Of a stretch of DNA of 9,335 nt, positions 1 to 5,760 are shown piece by piece; position 1 is the first letter of the stretch, and each line of letters starts with the position of its first letter. Both the position numbers and the translations under genes were made by a program. The notes under the pieces are model-generated. The model was not told the DNA's origin. It did no database searches and saw only the letters and a list, made by a program, of their open reading frames with translations. The DNA comes from Nitrososphaerota archaeon (GTDB lineage: Archaea; Thermoproteota; Nitrososphaeria; Nitrososphaerales; Nitrososphaeraceae): the NCBI GenBank assembly GCA_005877345.1, contig VBPR01000146.1:1-9335 (forward strand), in the 5' to 3' direction.

Positions 1-300
1 TGATAAAACGATTATTTTTCTCATGTAATTACAGCCTCAAAAGTTTAATGTCTAAAAACATTTTATCCTTAATTTGTGTTTTTGTCTGTGCAGTTAAATT
101 TAGTCTCATGTTACTAAACGATTTTAATTTAATTCCAAAATAAACCTGCAAGATCACCATCAGAACATAAAAGCTAAATACCTTGTAACAGGACCCTACT
201 ACATGGCGTGTCCGAATCCCACTGAATTCGATTTAAGAATTCCTTATCTCTATTGTGATTTTCAAAACTGTAAAATAAGATATCAAGTACGGGTTCATCC

Positions 301-338
301 ATTAGAGTGCTAACGTTATGAGTTCCACCGAAACCGGT
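301..338 (+). repeat. Dispersed intergenic repeat, copy A
   Basis: It starts ATTAGAGTGCTAACGTTATG and goes on with AGTTCCACCGAAACCGGT. It closely matches the head of the copy at 3474 and the copy at 5222. Confidence 0.6.
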
Positions 339-484
339 AATTCTAGAAAGAACTAATCACTTTACTAAAACACTTTACTAAAATCCGATGGTTATCCTAC
401 TTCATATGAACAAGTGGAAAATTAACTTAGCAACCTAGATAAAATAAAGTATCCCTGTTATATTATTCTCAACCAGAAAGCCAC

Positions 485-492
485 TTTATATA
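485..492 (+). promoter_or_regulatory. Archaeal TATA box for the cysteine-rich microprotein
   Basis: TTTATATA is centred about 27 nt upstream of the ATG at 516. That spacing puts the transcription start at or next to the start codon, so the mRNA would be leaderless. No Shine-Dalgarno-like string lies between the box and the ATG, which agrees. Confidence 0.5.
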
Positions 493-515
493 TTAATTCT
501 TCATATGTAAATGAA

Positions 516-650
516 ATGATTTGCTTTAACTGCTACACCGAGTTTCATCCAACATTATCAAAGCCTTTATGCCCAAATTGCAGTTTTTGTTACTGGTGTA
601 GAGATTTCACGTGTTTTCATCATGACATAAATAGTGGTCTACAAAAGTGA
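516..650 (+). CDS. Cysteine-rich 44-residue microprotein, probable zinc binder
   Basis: This short ORF starts at ATG 516 and ends at TGA 648-650. Its 44 residues include seven cysteines (C3, C6, C19, C22, C25, C28, C33) and histidines H11, H35 and H36. They form an N-terminal CFNC knuckle and a dense CPNCSFCYWC stretch, followed by a CFHH tail. Paired CxxC motifs of this kind usually bind zinc, so one or two compact zinc fingers are likely; that is inference. Two aromatic residues, Y26 and W27, sit inside the second cluster. A TATA box about 27 nt upstream supports real expression from a leaderless transcript. The gene is convergent with msrA, whose stop is 27 bp downstream. I do not recognise a named family. 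It could act in nucleic-acid binding, protein contact or metal or redox sensing, but the sequence does not say which. A spurious ORF is unlikely given the cysteine spacing. Confidence 0.6.
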   Translation: MICFNCYTEFHPTLSKPLCPNCSFCYWCRDFTCFHHDINSGLQK

Positions 651-677
651 GAATAAGGATATTGTGACATGCCTTGC

Positions 678-1241
678 TCATAGTGATTTAAATTTCTGTT
701 TTGCGTCATTTCCATACTTCTCAAGAAGTTTCTTGATCTTGGGATCAATGACAAAATTGCAATAGGGAGCATCCTGATGTTTTTCATAGTAATTTTTGTG
801 ATAATCCTCTGCAACATAAAAATTCTTAAAAGGAGTAATTTCTGTCACAATTGAATTTTTATAAACATCTTCCTTTTCGAGATCATTTCTTGATCTCTCG
901 GCAATTTCTTTTTGCATTTCGTCATGATAAAAGATTGCAGATCGGTACTGTGTGCCAACATCATTACCTTGTCTATTGAGAGTTGTTGGGTCATGGGTAT
1001 GCCAGAAAATATCAAGGATTTTTTCAAAAGATGTAACTTTGGGATCAAATTCTATCTGAATTGATTCTGCATGACCGGTTTTACCAGCGCACACTTGATC
1101 ATAGGAAGGGTTTTTCACTGTTCCTCCAGCATAGCCAGGTAGAATAGATTTGACACCTTTGACTCTTTGGAAAATTGCTTCGGCACACCAAAAACACCCG
1201 TTAGCAAGCGTCGCGATTTCAGTCTTGTTATTATTATTCAT
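678..1241 (-). CDS. msrA: Peptide-methionine (S)-S-oxide reductase MsrA
   Basis: MsrA reduces the S epimer of methionine sulfoxide, free or in proteins, back to methionine in the cytoplasm, with electrons normally from thioredoxin. The 187-residue product has the catalytic motif GCFWCAE near the N-terminus (catalytic C16, with C19 close by), the PGYAGG segment at 35-40, GHAESIQIEFDP around 56-67, and GTQYRS at 96-101. Cysteines C51 and C161 are candidates for resolving or accessory roles. The length is normal for the family. I chose the ATG at 1241 because the conserved region begins about 10 residues later; a longer start at 1301 would add 20 residues that match nothing in the family. The start overlaps the end of msrB by 8 bp, so the two genes are co-transcribed and probably translationally coupled. 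Family assignment is very secure; regulation by oxidative stress is inferred only. Confidence 0.95.
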   Translation of the reverse strand: MNNNNKTEIATLANGCFWCAEAIFQRVKGVKSILPGYAGGTVKNPSYDQVCAGKTGHAESIQIEFDPKVTSFEKILDIFWHTHDPTTLNRQGNDVGTQYRSAIFYHDEMQKEIAERSRNDLEKEDVYKNSIVTEITPFKNFYVAEDYHKNYYEKHQDAPYCNFVIDPKIKKLLEKYGNDAKQKFKSL

Positions 1242-1623
1242 GTACTCTCTCTGGTAACTCTTTTCTCTTTGGGACAAAACGTATAGATAACGAATTGACA
1301 CATTCTCGCGTATTCTTATCTGTCAGATGTTCTCCCAGAAATTCGTGTCCTAAATGTGCATTACAATTTGAACATTCTATTTCTGTTCTTAATCCATCAG
1401 GATCAGGTATACACTTTACAGCATTTGGGAAATATTCATCAAAGCTTGGCCATCCACATCCGGAATCAAACTTGCTTTTTGATGAAAAGAGAGGCGTATT
1501 GCACCTTCGACAGATAAAGGTTCCATCTTCGTAAAAGTTGTCGTACTCACCAGTGAAAGGAGGTTCCGTTGCTTTATCTAGAAGGACTCTTTCTTCGTCT
1601 GGAGTCAGTTTATTGTAATTCAA
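1234..1623 (-). CDS. msrB: Peptide-methionine (R)-S-oxide reductase MsrB
   Basis: MsrB reduces the R epimer of methionine sulfoxide and complements MsrA. The 129-residue product shows all family hallmarks: EPPFTGEYDN near residue 20, zinc ligands C38 and C41 (CRRC) and C84 and C87 (CSNC), GCGWPSF with the likely resolving C56, NAHLGHEF with active-site histidines H90 and H93, and ECVNSLSIRF with catalytic C108. In most family members an aromatic residue precedes the catalytic cysteine (RYC); here it is E (REC). The start is a TTG at 1623: no ATG lies before the conserved TEPPFTG block, and an in-frame stop is only 15 bases upstream (1636-1638). A weak GGAAG purine stretch precedes it. The gene is first in the msrB-msrA operon, and its stop lies inside the start region of msrA. 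Confidence 0.95.
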   Translation of the reverse strand: MNYNKLTPDEERVLLDKATEPPFTGEYDNFYEDGTFICRRCNTPLFSSKSKFDSGCGWPSFDEYFPNAVKCIPDPDGLRTEIECSNCNAHLGHEFLGEHLTDKNTRECVNSLSIRFVPKRKELPERVHE

Positions 1624-1656
1624 ACTACATCTTCCTTAACATATTTTGGAGGTTCT

Positions 1657-1668
1657 ACAAATAAAGGT
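1657..1668 (-). promoter_or_regulatory. Possible TATA box for the msrB-msrA operon
   Basis: On the minus strand this reads as an ACCTTTATTTG-like AT element centred about 39 nt upstream of the TTG start of msrB. It would give a 5' leader of about 13 nt, just long enough for the GGAAG stretch ahead of the start. The match to the archaeal consensus is imperfect, so this is tentative. Confidence 0.3.
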
Positions 1669-2188
1669 GTATGTCTTAGGTTTTTGAATTTTATTTCATG
1701 AATCTCACTTCGATTAGAGTTTGTAGTATTCAGTTTATTCTATAGCATTTGATCAGTAAATTGGACTACATAAACTAATGCATTGCATCGGGCCGAACCC
1801 GAATATTTTGATACCAAAGTTAGTAGCTAAGCTAACACGAAAATATCCAAATGCCAAACCGATGAAGCCATGAAACAAGTAATCTAATATAATATCATAT
1901 TTTCTCACAAAGCGGTACGTATTTTCCAGTCGAAGCTAGATTATTGATTATAAATACCGTGTGTACTTTCCATTTCCAAGGATCTACGCGATTAAATTGA
2001 TGGATAAGAATTTTTATGAAGAAAACTTTAAAATTTGTTATTGCTGTAGATGAAATGAATCAAAACAAAATAAACAATAGAACAAAACTAACCGCGGAAA
2101 ATCCTGAACACGTAATTTTATCGCTGTGGCGATTACCAAGTTGTACATAATAACCTTCCGGCCTGCCAAGAATTTGAAATTAGGAATA

Positions 2189-2198
2189 AATTTTAAAG
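2189..2198 (+). promoter_or_regulatory. Probable TATA box for the SelB-like gene
   Basis: An AATTTTAAAG element is centred about 26 nt upstream of the GTG at 2220. This matches the spacing expected for a leaderless archaeal transcript starting at that GTG and supports this start over the internal ATG (residue 39). Confidence 0.4.
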
Positions 2199-2219
2199 AT
2201 GGTCTTCTAAAAAGACATC

Positions 2220-3152
2220 GTGGAGAGTATTAATTTTGTATGCCTTGGTCAAACCGATTTTGTAAAGGAGTTAGGGAAGCAAGGGCAGTCAAGTGACATT
2301 ACAACATATGATAGTAAAAAAGATGACAGAATCATGACCTACGTAATACCATCTGGCTTTCCTGACAAGATCCAACCATTACTTACTGCGGTAAATTTGG
2401 GAGAGTATTCTATAGTTAACGTCTACAAACTAGATAGGTTTCTAGGAGAACAAATAGTAGCCTTAGATCTACTGCAACTAGATAAAGGATTCCTCCTTCA
2501 TTCTTATGGAGTTGAGAGCGAAGCTCTTAAGAGTATTTTAAAAAATACCGTTGCGTCATCATTCAAGGTTGAACAGAATATTGAAAGTCTTAAAGAGAGT
2601 ATCAGTTCTTTATCTTCGGTGAGAAGAGACGGACCAACAATTATCCATATAGATAACATATTTAATGTAAAAGGAGTAGGTGTGGTCGTATTGGGTATAC
2701 TTAAACAGGGAGTTATCAAAGTACACAATGAGCTAATACTATTTCCTCAAAAGAAAACGGTTACAGTTAAAAGTATACAGATGCATGATAAAAATGTTGA
2801 AGAATCACATAGTCCAGCTAGGGTAGGTCTTGCTCTAACAGGCGTTTCTTTTGATGAGATAACTAGGGGAGATATTCTTTCCAATTACACCCATTTTACT
2901 TCTGCCGTCCAGGAATTGATTATTGATTTCGATATGGTGCCATTTTATAAGAATGACCTTTCAGAAAATCAATCCTATCTTTTGTCCATAGGGACTCAGA
3001 TCAGGCCTGCAAAGATAGAGAAATTAGGGAACAATAAACTTAAGATTTTGTCTGATAATATATTTTCATTTAAAGCCGGAGATATTGCAATCCTCTTAAA
3101 TCCGGATAGTAAAGATATACGAATAGTGGGTTCAGGAAGAATAAGTGTATGA
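2220..3152 (+). CDS. SelB/EF-Tu-like translation factor homologue with degenerate GTPase domain
   Basis: The 310-residue product resembles archaeal SelB-type and EF-Tu-type translation GTPases in layout, but the GTPase part has eroded. Residues 1-115 follow the G-domain pattern: FVCLGQTDFVKELG sits where GHVDHGKT would be, SDITTYD at the switch I region, IPSGFPDK where the DxPGH motif would be, and a helix ending ALDLLQLDKG. The P-loop lysine and serine/threonine, the DxxG aspartate and the NKxD motif are all missing, so GTP hydrolysis is unlikely. Residues 140-222 form a recognisable domain 2 beta barrel (FNVKGVGVVVLGILKQGVIK, then VKSIQMHDKNVEESHSPARV and GLALTGVSFDEITRGDILS). Residues 225-310 look like a third barrel. 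The GTG start is chosen because an in-frame stop lies three codons upstream and MESINFV fits the first strand. Related GTPase-dead proteins are, from memory, annotated in thaumarchaeal genomes as EF-Tu-domain proteins. Role unknown; ribosome or tRNA contact is plausible. Confidence 0.75.
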   Translation: MESINFVCLGQTDFVKELGKQGQSSDITTYDSKKDDRIMTYVIPSGFPDKIQPLLTAVNLGEYSIVNVYKLDRFLGEQIVALDLLQLDKGFLLHSYGVESEALKSILKNTVASSFKVEQNIESLKESISSLSSVRRDGPTIIHIDNIFNVKGVGVVVLGILKQGVIKVHNELILFPQKKTVTVKSIQMHDKNVEESHSPARVGLALTGVSFDEITRGDILSNYTHFTSAVQELIIDFDMVPFYKNDLSENQSYLLSIGTQIRPAKIEKLGNNKLKILSDNIFSFKAGDIAILLNPDSKDIRIVGSGRISV

Positions 3153-3229
3153 TATGTTTGAGTATATCTTGGTCTCTATAAGTTCATAGAGCAACAAATA
3201 TGTTAGATAGAGGGTAATTTGTCGATAAG

Positions 3230-3418
3230 ATGCTTAGATTCCTCAAAGACGGTAGGGTAAATGCAATTGCTAGGAGGATAGATTATAATTATTTCAATTA
3301 TTGTTCTACCTGCGAATTAAAATATCCAAAAGAGATTCTGCGCTGTAAAGACTGCAAACAAAAAATTAGGGTTAAGCCATGGCATCGTTCCAAAATATTG
3401 GATTCCAAAAGAATCTAA
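3230..3418 (+). CDS. Small zinc-ribbon protein, conserved archaeal type
   Basis: This is a 62-residue basic protein. It has two CxxC pairs (C25-STC28 and C39-KDC42) ten residues apart, which is a compact zinc ribbon. The N-terminal MLRFLKDGRVNAIARR and the C-terminal KPWHRSK flanks are rich in lysine and arginine, which suggests contact with nucleic acid or ribosome; that is inference. The pattern matches small zinc-finger proteins I recall as conserved in Thaumarchaeota, but I cannot name a family. The gene begins 77 bp after the SelB-like gene on the same strand, so read-through co-transcription is possible. A TATA-like CTATAAG at about 3176-3182 could also drive it separately. The ATG at 3230 is the first start in the frame that gives the conserved-looking N-terminus. 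Confidence 0.75.
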   Translation: MLRFLKDGRVNAIARRIDYNYFNYCSTCELKYPKEILRCKDCKQKIRVKPWHRSKILDSKRI

Positions 3419-3753
3419 TTATTTCTGAGAATATTGATGTTATCTGCTAGCGAGCGACCATAAGGGTTATAAAATTAGAGTGCTAGCATTATCAGTCCCA
3501 CCGAATCGGACTAGTGTAGAATTCCACATGGTTTCCCACCGAATCCGATATAAAATTTATTTCTTGTAAACATTGTAAATACCTTAATGTAGAAATTCGT
3601 TAAGTAATAAAATAAATATGACACAAAAATGAATTGTTAACATTTTCAAACGGGGAACTATTTTTGAATCTCAATTTGAGTGTTGTAGAATTTCGTTTTG
3701 TTCTAGATTATTGTGTCAACATGTTAAAATAGTAACTTTATCACATCTTAAAT
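3419..3753. other. Spacer with the fullest copy of the dispersed repeat
   Basis: No gene is visible here. Positions 3474-3550 hold the longest copy of the intergenic repeat, including both its head (ATTAGAGTGCTAGCATTATC) and its tail (ACTAGTGTAGAATTCCAC). The remainder is AT-rich. A TTAAAAT string at 3724-3730 lies about 27 nt upstream of the next ATG and is its probable TATA box. Confidence 0.5.
3474..3550 (+). repeat. Dispersed intergenic repeat, copy B (longest)
   Basis: The head (3474-3509) matches copies A and C; the tail from ACTAGTGTAGAATTCCAC onward matches the copy at 4115. The unit contains CACCGAAT twice, once before TCGG and once before CCGAT. It lies wholly between genes. Confidence 0.6.
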
Positions 3754-4023
3754 ATGAAGTACAGAAGTAGGACAGAAATAGTCTCAATGATCCTAGAAGC
3801 AGCAAATGGTGGTGCGACAAAAACAAGAATTATGTACAGAGCCTTTCTCAGCTATGCTCAATTAAGAGAATATCTTTCTATACTTATTGAAAATAATTTA
3901 GTAGAATATTTAGAAGGCTCACAAACCTACAAAACCACCGAAAAAGGATTGAATCTTTTAAAGATGCATAATGAAATCGGAGAGCTTCTCCAAACGCCTA
4001 TGAGAGAGTCAAGAATACTATAA
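3754..4023 (+). CDS. Single-domain winged helix-turn-helix regulator
   Basis: The 89-residue protein is a stand-alone winged-helix DNA-binding domain of the archaeal HTH_45 / COG3432 type. An N-terminal helix (YRSRTEIVSMILEAA) is followed by GGATKTRIMYRAFLSYAQLREYLSILIENNLVEY, which forms the HTH. Then EGSQTYKTTEKGLNLLK gives the beta-hairpin wing and the last helix, a typical TTEKG signature. There is no ligand domain, so it probably acts as a dimer that binds DNA directly. Targets are unknown. The ATG at 3754 has a TTAAAAT box about 27 nt upstream and no Shine-Dalgarno, consistent with leaderless expression. It is a single gene, convergent with the membrane protein downstream. Assignment to the fold is strong; exact family and regulon are not determinable. 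Confidence 0.8.
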   Translation: MKYRSRTEIVSMILEAANGGATKTRIMYRAFLSYAQLREYLSILIENNLVEYLEGSQTYKTTEKGLNLLKMHNEIGELLQTPMRESRIL

Positions 4024-4187
4024 AATAAAAAATAAATCCATCCCCTCATAAGACATATTATCATCTTTTCATGCGACTTATTTTCTTTGTTATTCCAATT
4101 TTTTACAAGAATGAACTAGTGTGAAATTCCACTTGGTTTTGACCCCATTAGGACTTCTGGTATGATGTGATTATTCTATTTTGCAAT
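4024..4187. terminator. Intergenic T-rich region between convergent genes, with repeat tail
   Basis: This gap separates the convergent wHTH and membrane-protein genes. The plus strand has several T-rich tracts between about 4062 and 4104, the usual form of intrinsic archaeal termination. A-rich runs right after the wHTH stop (4024-4036) provide the equivalent T-rich signal on the minus strand. Positions 4115-4153 match the tail half of the dispersed repeat. Confidence 0.35.
4115..4153 (+). repeat. Dispersed intergenic repeat, tail-only copy
   Basis: It begins ACTAGTGTGAAATTCCAC and continues TTGGTTTTGACCCCATTAGG, aligning with the second half of the copy at 3510-3550 with several mismatches. 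Confidence 0.5.
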
Positions 4188-4655
4188 CTATTTCCTAACC
4201 ACCGGAATCAATTGCTTATCAACAAATTCCTGGAAGGCAGGATCAAACCATTTTTCCATTTCAATATTATTTTTCCAAATATCCTTTATCGAACCTTCTT
4301 CAAACGCACTCTTCATCCACGTTAGCCATCCAATCCATTCATTGTCATTCAATACTTTTCTCTGACGCATATGAAAAACATGGGCAAACGTGTACATTAT
4401 GTGGTAGGCATAAGCGATTTCTGCAGACCATCCAGTTTCTGATTTGCTTATAACATTGATTAATTGTGGTTTCTCTATTCCCATACGTGTCATTTCATGT
4501 ATTCTTTCGTCAAGGTCATTGAGGATCTTCGTTTCAATGTCTACGGACAGTGTTTGCATTTGCTTCCTGGAGAAGTATAAAATCACAAATAACGTGGCAA
4601 TTATTCCTATAGCTTCTCCCATGCCAAAATATTCAACTAAACCTATTTCTGACAT
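4188..4655 (-). CDS. Membrane-anchored protein of unknown function
   Basis: The 155-residue protein has one predicted membrane segment at residues 12-29 (GMGEAIGIIATLFVILYF) with a following FSRKQ positive patch, so the C-terminal part is probably cytoplasmic. The soluble part begins LSVDIETKILNDLDERIHEM, a likely helix or coiled-coil stretch. It continues with a tryptophan- and aromatic-rich region (GWSAEIAYAYHIMYTFAHVFHMRQRKVLNDNEW, GWLTWM) and an acidic C-terminal domain with WFDPAFQEFVDKQ. I recall similar one-TM proteins as lineage-specific hypotheticals in soil Thaumarchaeota, but I know no function and see no catalytic motif. The ATG at 4655 is the natural start just before the membrane segment. 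It is divergent from the pseudogene at 4759. Confidence 0.75.
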   Translation of the reverse strand: MSEIGLVEYFGMGEAIGIIATLFVILYFSRKQMQTLSVDIETKILNDLDERIHEMTRMGIEKPQLINVISKSETGWSAEIAYAYHIMYTFAHVFHMRQRKVLNDNEWIGWLTWMKSAFEEGSIKDIWKNNIEMEKWFDPAFQEFVDKQLIPVVRK

Positions 4656-4758
4656 CCGCTACATTGCATATTTTTGTTCATAAGTATTTTCTTATTTAGC
4701 ACCGTGTTATTCAGATACGTTAAAAGATAATTAGTAGAATCTAGTAGACATACGCCAT

Positions 4759-5112
4759 ATGCCAAAACCTGACTTAAAAGACCTCAGCACAGCAAATGAA
4801 ATAGACTTGAGTGTTAGAGGCAGAAAAATCAGGTCAAGATATATCTAGACCTGTTTGGTTTGTTCACGAAGACAAAAAATTGTATTTGCTTCCTGTGCAG
4901 GGTTCGGATACAAATTGGTATAGAAACGTGTTAAAAAATCCAACCGTGAAAAATTCGGCATATGGATAAGAGTTGAGCGGAAAAGCAAAACCATAACCAA
5001 AGATAACGAAGTTAAAGAAATAGTAGAGAAACTCAGAACAAAATACGGCAATTCTGATGTTCAAAAATATTATTCCAAGTTCGATGTGGGCATAGAGCTT
5101 CCTCTAAAATAG
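4759..5112 (+). pseudogene. DUF2255-like (split-barrel) protein pseudogene with two frameshifts
   Basis: Reading begins at ATG 4759 (MPKPDLKDLSTANEIDLSVR). It jumps frame at a run of five A at 4824-4828: one extra A makes the original frame hit TAG at 4846-4848. In the shifted frame it continues SRPVWFVHEDKKLYLLPVQG, then SDTNWYRNVLKNPTVKNSAYG, to a TAA at 4967-4969. A missing base near 4965 restores the first frame for IRVERKSKTITKDNEVKEIV and the C-terminus ending YYSKFDVGIELPLK, with TAG at 5110-5112. Repaired, it would be about 117 residues, near the usual length for DUF2255-like proteins. The 'RPVWFV...LYLLPVQGSDTNWYRNVLKNP' pattern matches that group and the wider FMN/F420 split-barrel fold. 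Substrate unknown. The two shifts cancel, which suggests recent inactivation or base-call errors; the homopolymer makes the second possible. Confidence 0.75.
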
Positions 5113-5221
5113 TATCATAAAAGGAAGATCAATTTATTTTAACATAGATAGCATACACCATCGGAATTGTTGGTTGCTTTCAATGTAGATAAATTATAGG
5201 AATATGAAAAAAGATTCCAAA

Positions 5222-5250
5222 ATTAAAGCACTAGCGTTATGAGTTCTACA
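5222..5250 (+). repeat. Dispersed intergenic repeat, copy C (head only)
   Basis: ATTAAAGCACTAGCGTTATG followed by AGTTCTACA matches the head of copies A and B with few changes. It ends about 20 bases before the TATA box of the hairpin element. Confidence 0.5.
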
Positions 5251-5271
5251 CTTAACTTATTTTACTCAGCA

Positions 5272-5283
5272 TTTTATAAAAAA
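5272..5283 (+). promoter_or_regulatory. TATA box ahead of the hairpin element
   Basis: TTTTATAAAAAA is one of the best archaeal TATA matches in the window. No ORF follows it. Expected transcription start is about 5300-5306, shortly before the first hairpin of the candidate RNA at 5315, so this box most simply serves a non-coding transcript. Confidence 0.45.
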
Positions 5284-5314
5284 GTTCAAGTTATTCCTTC
5301 TCCTGTTATTAAAA

Positions 5315-5456
5315 ACTGGTGGGCCAATTTTGTAAATGCCCCACCAGCCACGCGCGTGTTCTTGGTGCTTGTCGACACTTGTAAGGTTATAGTCAACAAA
5401 TAATATAAAAGTTAAAACGCTGATGGGCCTCGGGAAGCAACAATAGACCCACCAGT
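5315..5456 (+). ncRNA. Candidate structured RNA with repeated hairpins (or MITE-like element)
   Basis: This stretch is clearly richer in G and C than its AT-rich flanks and contains nested inverted repeats. Hairpin 1 pairs CTGGTGGG (5316-5323) with CCCACCAG (5340-5347). Hairpin 2 pairs CTGATGGG (5420-5427) with CCCACCAG (5448-5455) with one A-C mismatch. The outermost arms, ACTGGTGGG (5315-5323) and CCCACCAGT (5448-5456), are a perfect 9-bp inverted repeat that could also pair. A third pairing joins TTGTCGAC (5369-5376) to GTCAACAA (5392-5399) with one mismatch, and CACGCGCGTG (5349-5358) is a perfect palindrome. With the TATA box upstream and a T-rich tract downstream, a stable non-coding RNA of about 150 nt is likely. 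The same geometry would also fit a small transposon-derived element ended by imperfect palindromes. It does not match any RNA class I can recognise. Confidence 0.45.
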
Positions 5457-5708
5457 ATGAAAAGTTCTTTGTGGAGGTGTTGGTTGACGTTAGAAGCCAT
5501 TTTCTATGGATTTAAGGAACGGTCATTAAACTCTGTATTATCAGGTTTTATTTCTGAGTCTTTATTTTCTTTTTAATTTCCTCTTCAGTTGGTTTTATTT
5601 TACTAACTCCTATTTCATAATTCATATACTATAGTAACAAATTACTCGTTTATAAAATCCGAGATTTTTTAATTTTATTTTCTTTATTTGATTATATGTT
5701 TTTAAGAT

Positions 5709-5747
5709 TATCCAAAATGACAATCTATTAATTTAATTTTTTGGATA
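5709..5747 (-). terminator. Inverted repeat downstream of the response-regulator pseudogene
   Basis: TATCCAAAA (5709-5717) and TTTTGGATA (5739-5747) form a perfect 9-bp inverted repeat with a 21-nt AT-rich loop, starting 13 bases past the stop of the minus-strand pseudogene. It could be a leftover transcription terminator or RNA-processing hairpin. The stem is AT-rich and chance is possible in this composition. Confidence 0.3.
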
Positions 5748-5760
5748 TTTTCCGGTCGGT

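Larger units (their letters stand above)
1..515. other. Spacer without a convincing gene
   Basis: No convincing coding region is visible. The stretch is AT-rich. Positions 301-338 hold a copy of the dispersed intergenic repeat described separately. A 36-codon ORF at 203-313 (+, starting MACPNP) has an AT-rich TATA-like string about 26 nt upstream, but its 3' end runs into the repeat and I recognise no family, so it is not called as a gene. The last 35 bases carry the TATA box of the microprotein that starts at 516. Confidence 0.5.
1624..2219. other. Long spacer between divergent msrBA and the SelB-like gene
   Basis: About 600 bases without a secure gene. It must hold the msrB promoter at its left end and the promoter of the SelB-like gene at its right end. 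A 44-codon ORF at 2016-2150 (+, starting MKKTLKFVIAVDE) has an ATTATAAATA string at about 1947-1956, but its composition is ordinary and I recognise no family. It may be a small gene or chance. A short GTCTT/AAGAC hairpin at about 2202-2216 sits just before the GTG start at 2220. Confidence 0.4.
5113..5760. other. Spacer with repeat copy, candidate RNA and T-rich tracts
   Basis: No protein gene is seen. Contents in order: a copy of the dispersed repeat (5222-5250), a TATA box (5272-5283), the GC-rich hairpin element (5315-5456), then a T-rich stretch on the plus strand (about 5545-5580). A 9-bp inverted repeat at 5709-5747 lies just after the response-regulator pseudogene on the minus strand. 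Confidence 0.5.

Noticed and set aside
203..313. 36-codon ORF (MACPNP...) as a microprotein gene
   Set aside because: Only three cysteines in no clear metal-binding pattern besides a C-terminal one, weak TATA-like string, and the 3' end is inside a dispersed repeat.
4845..5064. Minus-strand ORFs of 66-68 codons opposite the DUF2255-like pseudogene
   Set aside because: They are shadows of the pseudogene; the plus-strand reading gives a coherent family-like protein, the minus strand does not.
5315..5456. SRP RNA or RNase P RNA
   Set aside because: It is too short, and I see neither the SRP helix 8 GGAA tetraloop and AGCA signature in place nor the RNase P GAGGAAAGTC core.
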